Below, in pieces: positions 1-6,127 of a stretch of 7,857 bases of DNA (its first letter is position 1; each line of letters opens with the position of its first letter). The DNA is taken from contig CAMOGC010000075.1 of NCBI GenBank assembly GCA_946613955.1, positions 1 through 7,857 of the forward strand, given 5' to 3'. Under the pieces are notes generated by a model, which made no database searches, was not told where the DNA came from, and saw only the letters and a program-made list of their open reading frames with translations. This stretch comes from an uncultured Clostridia bacterium (lineage in GTDB: Bacteria > Bacillota_A > Clostridia > Christensenellales > Aristaeellaceae). Position numbers and translations under genes: made by a program.

Positions 1-42
1 GGAAACGGGTTTTCGGGCTTCACAGAGCTCGCTTCGGCGCGA

Positions 43-957
43 TTACGCAAAGCGGGCAACGGCCTCCCGGATATGGGCGGCCACCTTTTCGACAATGGGA
101 AGATCCGAATCCGCCAGCGGGGCCAGCGGGGCGCGAACGCTGCCGCAGGGCAGGCCGTCGTTGATTTGGAGGATTCCTTTGGCGACGGCATACATGTTGC
201 CATGGGCGGAGCACATCTCCTCGATGATGCTGTTGACCTCATGCTGGATGGCCTCGGCCCGGGAAAGCTGCCCTGCCTCAATCCATTTGTTCATCTTCAG
301 GAACAGCTCCGGCATTACGGCGTAGGTTCCGCCGATGCCGCCGGAGGCCCCGGTCACCCGGCCGGCCACAAACTGCTCATCCGGCCCGTTGAAGACCGCG
401 AGGTTTTCGCCCCCCAGACGGCGCCAGATTTCCAGATCATAGGTCGGCATCGAGGAATTCTTTACTCCGATCACTCTGGGGTTTTTCCGCATTTCCCGGA
501 AGAGGGAAGGGGTCAGGGCGACGCCGGCCAGCTGGGGGATATTATAGATGATAAAATCCGTGTTCGGGGCAGCGGCGCTCATGGCGTTCCAGTAGGCGGC
601 GATGGCGTGCTCCGGCAGGTGGAAATAGATGGGCGGGATGCTGGCGATGGCGTCCACGCCCAGGCTTTCCGCATGGGCCGCCAGCTGGCAGGATTCCCGG
701 GTGTTGTTGCAGGCGACGTGGGCGATGACGGTGCATTCGCCCTTCACCTCCGCCATTACCGCTTCCAGCATCGCCATCCGTTCTTCTTTTTCAAGATAGA
801 TGCACTCGCCGGAGGAACCGCCCACATAGAGCCCTTTTACGCCCTTGTTGACCAGCATCCGGGCCAGAGCCGCGGAACGCTCCCGGCTGATTTCCCCCTG
901 TTCATCATAGCACGCGTAAAAGGCGGGGATGACACCCTGATATTTTTTCAGATCCAT
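43..957 (-). CDS. nanA: N-acetylneuraminate lyase (DapA/NAL family)
   Basis: Class I aldolase of the DHDPS/NAL family, 304 residues, the normal family length. It should cleave N-acetylneuraminate in the cytoplasm to N-acetylmannosamine and pyruvate. Visible motifs are GGSSGE at residues 46-51 (carboxylate-binding Ser48/Ser49, GGSTGE in E. coli NanA), IAHVAC near 78-83, YNIP with Tyr138, GVKNSS with Schiff-base Lys166, FNGPDE with Asp193/Glu194, and GGIGGTY at 206-212. IAHVxC, NGxDE and GGIGxTY favour sialate lyase over dihydrodipicolinate synthase. The E. coli Ser208 position is Gly210 here, and Thr167 is Ser168. The start is set at 957 (MDLKKYQ): GAGGAG lies 11 bases upstream, whereas the alternative ATG at 981 would put that site inside the gene. 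It is the last minus-strand gene, 187 bp after the second permease. The nanE and nanK genes in the same locus support the assignment. A related 2-keto-sugar-acid aldolase is the main alternative. Confidence 0.88.
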   Translation of the reverse strand: MDLKKYQGVIPAFYACYDEQGEISRERSAALARMLVNKGVKGLYVGGSSGECIYLEKEERMAMLEAVMAEVKGECTVIAHVACNNTRESCQLAAHAESLGVDAIASIPPIYFHLPEHAIAAYWNAMSAAAPNTDFIIYNIPQLAGVALTPSLFREMRKNPRVIGVKNSSMPTYDLEIWRRLGGENLAVFNGPDEQFVAGRVTGASGGIGGTYAVMPELFLKMNKWIEAGQLSRAEAIQHEVNSIIEEMCSAHGNMYAVAKGILQINDGLPCGSVRAPLAPLADSDLPIVEKVAAHIREAVARFA

Positions 958-1144
958 CGATGGCAACGCTCCTCGTATCATTTGATTTGCGGATCAGAAA
1001 CAGGGAATCGCTTCCCTCCCTCCGGGATCCGCAGAACGGGAGGGGAGAAGGATTGTTTCCAGCTCGGGCCGCCTTCGGGAAGGACGGGGTGCGAAGCAGC
1101 GAAACGTGCCCGCCCCGGAAGGAAGACCTTCCGGTCGAAAACGG
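958..1144 (-). other. Structured intergenic spacer between permease and nanA
   Basis: This 187-bp gap is long for an operon with otherwise tight spacing. It contains a perfect 8-bp hairpin (1115-1134, listed separately), a 7-bp CCCTCCC/GGGAGGG inverted repeat (1014-1020 with 1038-1044) and a short CCTT-CGGG-AAGG hairpin (1072-1083). I see no convincing -35/-10 pair for nanA, no TGTNCTACA operator and no plausible small gene. nanA is probably transcribed by read-through from the binding-protein promoter, with RNA structure in between. Confidence 0.5.
1115..1134 (-). promoter_or_regulatory. Perfect intergenic stem-loop upstream of nanA
   Basis: CCGGAAGG (1115-1122) pairs with CCTTCCGG (1127-1134) around a four-base loop. 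On the minus-strand transcript it begins 10 bases after the permease stop codon. The bases after it are G/C-rich rather than a U-run, so it is not a standard intrinsic terminator. It could protect the 3' end of the upstream transporter message, mark a processing site or act as a partial pause. That role is inference. Confidence 0.5.
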
Positions 1145-2035
1145 TCAGCCCTTAACGGCGCCCATGGTAATGCCGCGGGTAAAGAACTTCTGGAAAATCA
1201 GGAAAATGATGATAATCGGGATGGAACCCACCGCCGCGCCGGCCATGATCAGACCGAAATCGGTGCTGAGTTCGGACTGGAGCTTGGCGATCCCCAGGGA
1301 AATGGTCAGCGCGTTGGTATCGTTGAGCATGATCAGCTGGAGGAAATAATCGTTCCAGGCGCTGATAAAGGTAAAAATGGCCAGGGCGCCGATGCCGGGG
1401 CTGATCATGGGAAGGACGATCTGGGTAAAGGTTCTGGCTTCGCCGGCACCGTCGATTTTGGCGGCTTCCAGCAACTCACCGGGTATATTTTCGGAAAACT
1501 GCTTCATCAGGAAGACCCCGAAGGGCCAGCCCACCGTTGGCAGAATGACCGCCCAGAGGGTGTTATGCAGCCTCAGCCAGGCCATTTCCTTCAGCAGGGG
1601 AATCAGGATCACCTGCTTGGGCAGGGCCATGGCGATGACAAAGATGGAAAAAATGATGGAGCGTCCGGCGAATTTCTTTTTGGCCAGCGCATAGCCGCCC
1701 ATGGAGGCCGCAAGACAGGTCAGCAGCATGGCCATGGCACAGATGAAGACCGTGTTCCACAGCCAGAGCAGGGCGGGACGCTGCATCAGGCGCTGGTAAT
1801 TGTTCAGCGTGGGGGAAAGAGGGAACCACTGGGGAACGGCGGCGTTGATGACCTGCTGGGATTTAAAGGACCCTGTAATGATCCAGTACAGCGGGAACAG
1901 GAAGAGCAGCGCGAGAATGATCAGCACGATGACGCTGATCACCCGGTAGGGCGTGACGGACTGGACCGAATGATCCACGCCCGCGTCGCCTCGCTGGATT
2001 TTCATCTTGTGGGGCGCTTTTGCCGTATTTTCCAC
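1145..2035 (-). CDS. CUT1 ABC sugar permease, MalG type (sialic acid uptake)
   Basis: Inner-membrane permease subunit of a carbohydrate ABC importer, 296 residues. About six membrane segments are visible, near residues 31-55, 90-112, 125-145, 158-178, 213-235 and 264-284. The cytoplasmic EAA loop, which docks the ATPase, reads EAAKIDGAG from residue 190 with IVLP following at 206-209. The MalG-family WNDYF sequence (227-231) and C-terminal MGAVKG are also present. The start is GTG at 2035, chosen because GGAGGT (2044-2049) lies exactly 8 bases upstream. An ATG at codon 11 lacks such a site. The gene follows the MalF-type permease after 15 bp, so the two are translated as a pair. Substrate is inferred from the surrounding nan genes. 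It plausibly corresponds to SatC of streptococcal sialic acid transporters, but the sequence alone does not prove the substrate. Confidence 0.88.
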   Translation of the reverse strand: MENTAKAPHKMKIQRGDAGVDHSVQSVTPYRVISVIVLIILALLFLFPLYWIITGSFKSQQVINAAVPQWFPLSPTLNNYQRLMQRPALLWLWNTVFICAMAMLLTCLAASMGGYALAKKKFAGRSIIFSIFVIAMALPKQVILIPLLKEMAWLRLHNTLWAVILPTVGWPFGVFLMKQFSENIPGELLEAAKIDGAGEARTFTQIVLPMISPGIGALAIFTFISAWNDYFLQLIMLNDTNALTISLGIAKLQSELSTDFGLIMAGAAVGSIPIIIIFLIFQKFFTRGITMGAVKG

Positions 2036-2050
2036 TTTCTTTCACCTCCC

Positions 2051-2974
2051 TCACCCGTTGTCCGTTCTGGCCAGGCGGAACTGGATCGCGCTGAAGACCG
2101 CGATGATGATGGCCAGGATAATGCCCATAGCGCTTCCGTATCCGTAGCGGGAGAGCTTAAAGGCATTGTAGTAGATATAATACATGATGGTCTGGGTTGA
2201 GTTGTTGGGCCCGCCGCTGGTCAGCAGCTGAATCAGCGCGAAACACTGGAAGCTGTTAATGGTGGTGATGACCAGAATATAGAGCGTGGTGGGCATGATC
2301 TGGGGCCATTTTATTTTCCAGAAAATCTGCAGATTGGTCGCCCCGTCGACGGAGGCGGCTTCCACGAGGGAATTATCCACGTTACTCAGAGCGGAAACAT
2401 AGAGGACGATGGGCTGGCCGACGGAGGTGGTCAGCAGGATCATGATGATACAGCCCAGGGCCGTATCCGCGCTGCCCAGCCAGTTCTGGTTTCGGGTAAT
2501 CATCCCCATCGCTTTCAGCACATAGTTCAGAATGCCGTAATAGTTATTGAAAATCCACTTCCAGACGACGGTGACCGCCACGGAACCGGTGACCACCGGC
2601 AGATAGAACACGCAGCGGAAGAAGGATGTATGCAGATCCCTCATCCGGTAAATCAGCGAGGCGACCCAGAGGGAGAAGATGCAGGTGACCGGCACGGAGA
2701 CCAGCACGATGACCAGGGTATTGACGAGCGCTTTTTGCGTAAAGATCTTATCACCGAAGAGCTCCGCGTAATTCTTTAAACCGATGAAGGAAAAATCCGT
2801 CATCGTATAGTTGAAAAAGCTGGTCACCAGGCACATGCCCATGGGAAAGATGACAAAACCGAGAAAGAAAAGCAGACTCGGCGTCATGAACAGATATCCG
2901 GCAATATTTTCCCTTCTCCGCTCCGCTTTCCGGGCCAGACTCACCGCGCTGGGAGTATTCGCACGACTCGTCAT
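2051..2974 (-). CDS. CUT1 ABC sugar permease, MalF/UgpA type (sialic acid uptake)
   Basis: Partner permease of the importer, 307 residues. It has a basic cytoplasmic N-terminus (residues 13-23) and six predicted membrane segments near 27-52, 83-108, 119-142, 170-195, 229-251 and 280-300. The EAA loop is EAASVDGATNLQIFWKIKWP (residues 205-224), the ATPase-docking site. LTSGGPNNST (251-260) matches the family's LTxGGPxxsT sequence before the last helices. GGAGGT (2981-2986) sits 6 bases before the ATG, fixing the start. It is the first permease after the binding-protein gene, with a 78-bp gap that carries a stem-loop. It should form a heterodimer with the product of 1145-2035. Substrate specificity is inferred from context. 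Confidence 0.88.
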   Translation of the reverse strand: MTSRANTPSAVSLARKAERRRENIAGYLFMTPSLLFFLGFVIFPMGMCLVTSFFNYTMTDFSFIGLKNYAELFGDKIFTQKALVNTLVIVLVSVPVTCIFSLWVASLIYRMRDLHTSFFRCVFYLPVVTGSVAVTVVWKWIFNNYYGILNYVLKAMGMITRNQNWLGSADTALGCIIMILLTTSVGQPIVLYVSALSNVDNSLVEAASVDGATNLQIFWKIKWPQIMPTTLYILVITTINSFQCFALIQLLTSGGPNNSTQTIMYYIYYNAFKLSRYGYGSAMGIILAIIIAVFSAIQFRLARTDNG

Positions 2975-2998
2975 ATTCTAACCTCCATGATGAGAAGA

Positions 2999-3030
2999 GC
3001 GCCCCGCCTCCGGGGAAGGAAACGGGGCGC
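2999..3030 (-). promoter_or_regulatory. Stem-loop between binding-protein and permease genes
   Basis: GCGCCCCG (2999-3006) and CGGGGCGC (3023-3030) form a perfect 8-bp, almost all-G/C stem with a 16-base loop. An alternative small hairpin (CCCCG 3002-3006 with CGGGG 3011-3015) competes with it. It lies between the binding-protein stop codon at 3053 and the permease ribosome site at 2981. No strong U-run follows on the transcribed strand, only TCTTCTC. Stem-loops here are known in maltose-type operons, where they protect the binding-protein message and lower permease output. That role is inferred for this one. Confidence 0.6.
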
Positions 3031-3052
3031 AGGGAATCAAAAGGGAAGGGAA

Positions 3053-4327
3053 TCAGATACCAGCGTTGGCGTTCTGGACATAGACGCCGACCTCAGTGGT
3101 CACATCGCCGCCGGCGAAGATCCGCTGGAGGAGGTTCCACCACTCGGTCCGCTGCACGGCCCAGTTACCGGTCACCTGATAATAGTCGCCCAGGTAGGGC
3201 ATGAAGATGGCGTAGTCGCCGTTTTCAGCCTTATCGGTTCCCGCGTAGATGTCGCCCAGGGAGGCGCGGGTCGGGAAGAAGCCGGTCGCGAAGACGCTGG
3301 CGGCCGCCTGATCCGGATCGTCGCAGACGAATTTGATGAAGGTCCTGGCCGCTTCGGCGCGGGCCGCGTCGCCGTTGTCGAAGATGCCGAAGCCCCAGAT
3401 GCCGCCCTGCAGCTCGGGGATGCCATCGTCGCTGGGGAAGGCCATGGGGAAGACCTTGACGTCCTCGGCCAGGCTGGCTTTGTTGGAAACGGCCGCGGAG
3501 GCGTTCCAGCAGAAGCCCATGGAGATCGTCGAGTTGCAGAACAGGGCAATTTCATCGCCGGCCACGATGCCGGGATCGGCGGTCAGCGTGCCGTCGTCCA
3601 CCATGCCGACCAGCAGCTGCAGCGCCTTGATGTTTTCAGGGGAATCCATGGTATAGGCGGTGTGATCCGCGTTGGTGAACTGGCCGGAATAGAGATTGGT
3701 CACCAGCGCACGGGTACCCTGGTCGCCGCCCTGGCCGCCGCAGTAGATCACGCCGGTGGGGTTGTAACCAGCGGCGATCAGCGCCTTGCAGGCCTCGATG
3801 AAACCTTCAGTCGTCCAGGTGTGCTTTTCCTGGTCGATATACTGGAGGGCGCCGGCCGCCTCGAAATCGTTATAGTTGATGACCATGCAGTGGGTCGTCA
3901 TGCAGAGGGGATATTCGAAATATACGCCGGCCGCGTTTTTGCACGCCGCCTCGACCGCGGGGCTGGCGGCGATGATGTCGTCCTTCGTGTCGGCCCAGAG
4001 GTCGGAGATATCCAGCATTTTGCCGGCGGCGCCCCAGTTGGCCACCAGGCGCTCGGGCCCTTCAAAGATGATGTCGGGGGTCGTTTTCGCCTCGATGGCG
4101 GAGGTCACCTGATCATCGCCGGAGGCATAGTCCAGATACTGGACGGAAACATGGATATGGGGATATTTGGCGTTGAAGTTGGCGATGATCCCGTTGACGG
4201 TTTCCTCATTCGCCCAGCTGCCGATGGGATAGGTCCAGAGCGTAATGTTCACATCGTCTTCCGCAAAGGCGCCGGCCAGGGGCAGCACCAGCATCAGGGA
4301 GAGCAGTACGGCCAGAAGCTTTTTCAT
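3053..4327 (-). CDS. Extracellular solute-binding protein of a CUT1 sugar ABC importer (probable sialic acid)
   Basis: Family 1 extracellular sugar-binding protein, 424 residues, the usual length. It captures the ligand outside the membrane and delivers it to the two permeases encoded downstream. The N-terminus MKKLLAVLLSLMLVLPLAGA plus FAEDD is a Sec signal: basic start, hydrophobic core, and A-x-A before a likely cut after Ala22. There is no cysteine and so no lipobox, unlike most Gram-positive binding proteins. The mature protein opens with NITLWTYPIG and contains the family-typical NFNAKYPHI and TTPDIIFEG segments. The start at 4327 is set by AAGGAGG (4336-4342) 8 bases upstream; the in-frame ATG at 4360 would lie beyond this site. 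It is first in the left operon, driven by the promoter at 4383-4411. Sialic acid as ligand is inferred from the nanA, nanE and nanK genes in the locus. Confidence 0.85.
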   Translation of the reverse strand: MKKLLAVLLSLMLVLPLAGAFAEDDVNITLWTYPIGSWANEETVNGIIANFNAKYPHIHVSVQYLDYASGDDQVTSAIEAKTTPDIIFEGPERLVANWGAAGKMLDISDLWADTKDDIIAASPAVEAACKNAAGVYFEYPLCMTTHCMVINYNDFEAAGALQYIDQEKHTWTTEGFIEACKALIAAGYNPTGVIYCGGQGGDQGTRALVTNLYSGQFTNADHTAYTMDSPENIKALQLLVGMVDDGTLTADPGIVAGDEIALFCNSTISMGFCWNASAAVSNKASLAEDVKVFPMAFPSDDGIPELQGGIWGFGIFDNGDAARAEAARTFIKFVCDDPDQAAASVFATGFFPTRASLGDIYAGTDKAENGDYAIFMPYLGDYYQVTGNWAVQRTEWWNLLQRIFAGGDVTTEVGVYVQNANAGI

Positions 4328-4382
4328 GATCAGTTCCTCCTTCGTTTTTCTCGCGGGCATACTCTATCCCGCCTCTGGCCAT

Positions 4383-4395
4383 AATGTACTACATT
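4383..4395. promoter_or_regulatory. Candidate GntR-family operator 1
   Basis: AATGTA-C-TACATT is a perfect inverted repeat around one central base. Its core TGTACTACA (4385-4393) fits the FadR-subfamily GntR operator pattern T-n-GT-n(0-3)-AC-n-A as I recall it from the literature. It coincides with the -10 of the leftward promoter. A second copy, 11 of 13 bases identical, lies downstream of the rightward promoter. The adjacent GntR gene is the likely binder. Confidence 0.6.
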
Positions 4396-4411
4396 TCAAA
4401 AGGCGTGTCAA
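4383..4411 (-). promoter_or_regulatory. Sigma-A promoter for the transporter-nanA operon
   Basis: On the minus strand TTGACA (plus-strand 4406-4411) is followed after exactly 17 bases by TACATT (4383-4388), a consensus -35 with a 4/6 -10. Transcription would start near 4376, giving a leader of about 49 bases before the binding-protein ATG. The -10 is one arm of a near-palindrome, the candidate operator at 4383-4395, so a bound regulator would occlude it directly. Confidence 0.72.
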
Positions 4412-4426
4412 TACAGAAAATGACAC
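4405..4426. repeat. Inverted repeat GTGTCA-N10-TGACAC in the divergent promoter region
   Basis: GTGTCA (4405-4410) and TGACAC (4421-4426) are perfect inverted arms separated by 10 bases. The left arm overlaps the -35 of the leftward promoter, so half the symmetry may be incidental to TTGACA. It does not resemble a CcpA cre site or the TGTNCTACA operators. It could be a site for a second regulator. Confidence 0.35.
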
Positions 4427-4475
4427 AAATGGGAAACAAATGTCCAATTTAAGCATTTCGTAACAATGTGTCCCG

Positions 4476-4504
4476 TTGACAGGGGGCAATCTTCTCTATA
4501 TAAT
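4476..4504 (+). promoter_or_regulatory. Full-consensus sigma-A promoter for gntR-nanE-nanK
   Basis: TTGACA (4476-4481), a 17-base spacer and TATAAT (4499-4504) match the housekeeping consensus at all 12 positions. Transcription should start near 4511, leaving a leader of about 59 bases that contains candidate operator 2 before the regulator's ATG at 4570. A promoter this strong implies that repression, not promoter weakness, sets the expression level. Confidence 0.88.
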
Positions 4505-4522
4505 GGTCGTAACAGGGATGTA

Positions 4523-4535
4523 AATGTCCTACAAT
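4523..4535. promoter_or_regulatory. Candidate GntR-family operator 2
   Basis: AATGTCCTACAAT matches operator 1 at 11 of 13 positions and shares the TGTNCTACA core (4525-4533). It lies about 13-25 bases downstream of the predicted rightward start, where a bound repressor would block initiation or clearance. The two sites are 140 bp apart. Isolated AATGT half-sites also occur at 4439 and 4465, but they lack the ACA arm. Confidence 0.55.
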
Positions 4536-4569
4536 TATGGAGGCAAGGTCGCCCGGAAAGGAGGAAGCC

Positions 4570-5259
4570 ATGGCCGGAAACCGTTCGGAAAAGCTTTTTC
4601 TGACCGCCTTTCGCCGGGTCCGGGAGTATATCATTCAGGAGGGTCTGGGCCCGGGAGATCTGCTGCCGGCGGAGAACGCCATGGCGACCGCCCTGGGTGT
4701 CAGCCGGAATGTTGTCCGGGAAGCCATCAAGAGCATGGAGCTGATGGGCATGGTCCGGGCTGTTCCCGGCTATGGGACAGAGATCTGCCCTTTCAGCCTG
4801 GACTTTGTCATGCAAAACGTGCTGTTCTTTCATGTGGACAGCCAGAGCCCGGAGGAGGTTCGCCAGATGTTCGACATCCGGAAGAACCTGGAGATGTCCT
4901 ATATGAGGCAGGCCTTTGAGTCGCTGACGGCGGAGGACATCCGGGAACTGCGGGAAATCGTTGACAGGATCCGCCTGGCCTGGGAGGAGGAGGGCCTGTT
5001 CGCCGAGCTGGACCGGCAATTTCATATGAAGCTTTTCGCCCGGGTGGGAAATGGCGTGCTGCTTTCCGTGTTTGAAGCGATCTGGTCGGTGGACGTGTGT
5101 TTCCAGCTGGAGATGAAGCGCCCGCACCTGGAGGGCAGCGTCGTCAAGCACGAGGCTATCGTGGACGCGCTCGAAAAATATGATTATCTTGCCTTTGCGA
5201 TGGCGATGGCGCGGCATTTTTCCTCCGGAAAGTATACCGACGGGAACTATACGGAATAA
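4570..5259 (+). CDS. GntR-family transcriptional regulator, FadR subfamily with FCD domain (probable nan regulator)
   Basis: Predicted DNA-binding regulator of 229 residues. Residues 9-72 form the winged helix: GDLLPAENAMATALGVSRNV with recognition helix SRNVVREA (45-52) and wing VPGYGTEI (65-72). Residues about 95-217 form the all-helical FCD effector domain, with the four metal-ligand positions in place: Asp148 and His152 (DRQFH), His194 (KHEAI) and His216 (ARHF). The start at 4570 follows AAAGGAGG by 5 bases. An in-frame ATG at 4537 has no ribosome site. It is the first gene after the consensus promoter and 17 bp before nanE. The position suggests autoregulation and control of both arms, with sialic acid or a breakdown product as effector. 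The fold is like E. coli NanR, but the candidate operators differ from the E. coli GGTATA repeats, so I do not assign nanR. Confidence 0.85.
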   Translation: MAGNRSEKLFLTAFRRVREYIIQEGLGPGDLLPAENAMATALGVSRNVVREAIKSMELMGMVRAVPGYGTEICPFSLDFVMQNVLFFHVDSQSPEEVRQMFDIRKNLEMSYMRQAFESLTAEDIRELREIVDRIRLAWEEEGLFAELDRQFHMKLFARVGNGVLLSVFEAIWSVDVCFQLEMKRPHLEGSVVKHEAIVDALEKYDYLAFAMAMARHFSSGKYTDGNYTE

Positions 5260-5276
5260 GAAGGGAGAGAAGGGGA

Positions 5277-5972
5277 ATGACGAAGGAAGAGCTGTTTGCG
5301 ATCATGAAGGGGAGCATCATCGTTTCCTGCCAGGCGACGCCGGGGGAGCCGCTGTATGACCGGGAACGGTCGCTGATGCCCTATATGGCCCGGGCGGCCA
5401 GGCTGGCGGGGGCGAAGATGATCCGGACGTCCTCCGCCCGCGACATCGTGGGGATCAAGGAGGAAACCGGCCTGCCGGTGATCGGACTGATCAAAAGGGA
5501 GTATCCCGGCTATACCGGACGGATTACCATGACCATGCGGGAGGTCGACGAATGCATGGAGGCGCTGGCGGATATTGTCTCCATTGACTGCACCGACTGT
5601 GCCCGTGGCGACGGGCTGACGCCTCCGGCGTTTCTGCGGAAGGTCCGGGAAAAGTATCCCAACATCATCATCATGGCGGACTGCGCGACCCTGGAGGAGG
5701 CCGTCGCGGCAGAGGCGGCCGGGGCCGACCTGGTCGGCAGCACGATGAACGGCTATACGCCACAGACCGCCGGAGATCGGGGAGAACCGAATTTTGAGCT
5801 GGTCCGGGCTATGTGCGCGCACGTCCGCTGCCCCGTGATCGCGGAGGGGAGAATCCATACGCCGGAGCAGGCGAGGAAGATGCTGGAGATCGGCGCGTGG
5901 GCCGTGGTGGTGGGTGGAGCCATTACCAGGCCGCTGGAAATCGCGCAGCGGTTCTTCGCGGCGATTCAGTAA
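5277..5972 (+). CDS. nanE: N-acetylmannosamine-6-phosphate 2-epimerase
   Basis: TIM-barrel epimerase of 231 residues, the normal NanE length. It converts ManNAc-6-P to GlcNAc-6-P in the cytoplasm, feeding the amino-sugar pathway. Diagnostic motifs in order are IIVSCQATPGEPLYD (14-28), RTSSARDI near 50-57, GLIKREYPGY with catalytic Lys73, IMADCATLEEA (132-142), STMNGYTP (155-162), IAEGRI with catalytic Glu190, and VVGGAITRP near the C-terminus. The strand-4 segment reads SIDCTDCARGDG, where many homologues have a D-A-T...RP form. The overall assignment is not in doubt. The ATG at 5277 follows GGGAG at 9 bases and starts 17 bp after the regulator stop, so the two are co-transcribed. NanE presence is the strongest evidence that this locus degrades sialic acid or ManNAc. 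Confidence 0.95.
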   Translation: MTKEELFAIMKGSIIVSCQATPGEPLYDRERSLMPYMARAARLAGAKMIRTSSARDIVGIKEETGLPVIGLIKREYPGYTGRITMTMREVDECMEALADIVSIDCTDCARGDGLTPPAFLRKVREKYPNIIIMADCATLEEAVAAEAAGADLVGSTMNGYTPQTAGDRGEPNFELVRAMCAHVRCPVIAEGRIHTPEQARKMLEIGAWAVVVGGAITRPLEIAQRFFAAIQ

Positions 5973-6127
5973 AAGACTTCAGACGCGAGAGAATCCGGGA
6001 AGAAGACGCGCTTTCGCCCGGGTTTGCCCGGAAGAAAAACAGATCCTGGCCGCGGTCGTCCATAAGTTTTGGCGGGAGAGAAACGGGCCTGAGCCGGGCG
6101 GACATCCGGAGGTGGAAGGAGGGCGGC
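5973..6127 (+). other. Spacer between nanE and nanK
   Basis: A 155-bp gap in an otherwise compact operon. It holds one small hairpin, CCGGG-TTTG-CCCGG (6018-6031), with no following U-run, and ends in the nanK ribosome site AAGGAGGG (6116-6123). The nanK reading frame stays open back through the gap, but nothing there resembles a kinase N-terminus. No promoter or operator copy is evident. Confidence 0.4.

Noticed and set aside
73..1155. 360-codon plus-strand open frame opposite nanA
   Set aside because: Antisense to a lyase with all active-site motifs. The translation has no recognisable family features.
2987..4384. 465-codon plus-strand open frame opposite the binding-protein gene
   Set aside because: Gly/Val/Asp/His-rich mirror of the opposite codons, with no convincing ribosome site or domain. 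The minus-strand protein has a signal peptide and family sequence.
4518..4533. Possible CcpA cre site in the gntR leader
   Set aside because: TGTA...TACA symmetry is present, but the central CG and consensus spacing of a cre site are missing. The match to the other TGTNCTACA site explains it better.
4537..4569. Upstream ATG extending the GntR protein by 11 residues
   Set aside because: No Shine-Dalgarno site precedes it, whereas AAAGGAGG lies 5 bases before the ATG at 4570.
4408..5217. 269-codon minus-strand open frame opposite gntR that also crosses the promoter region
   Set aside because: It would cover both divergent promoters and has no recognisable domain, while the plus strand encodes a clear GntR/FCD protein.
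5577..5613. NanE segment SIDCTDCARGDG as evidence of a divergent enzyme
   Set aside because: This segment varies among NanE proteins I can recall, and catalytic Lys73, Glu190 and the remaining motifs are intact.
6018..6031. Hairpin after nanE as a terminator
   Set aside because: The stem is only 5 bp and is followed by AAGAAAAAC rather than a U-run.
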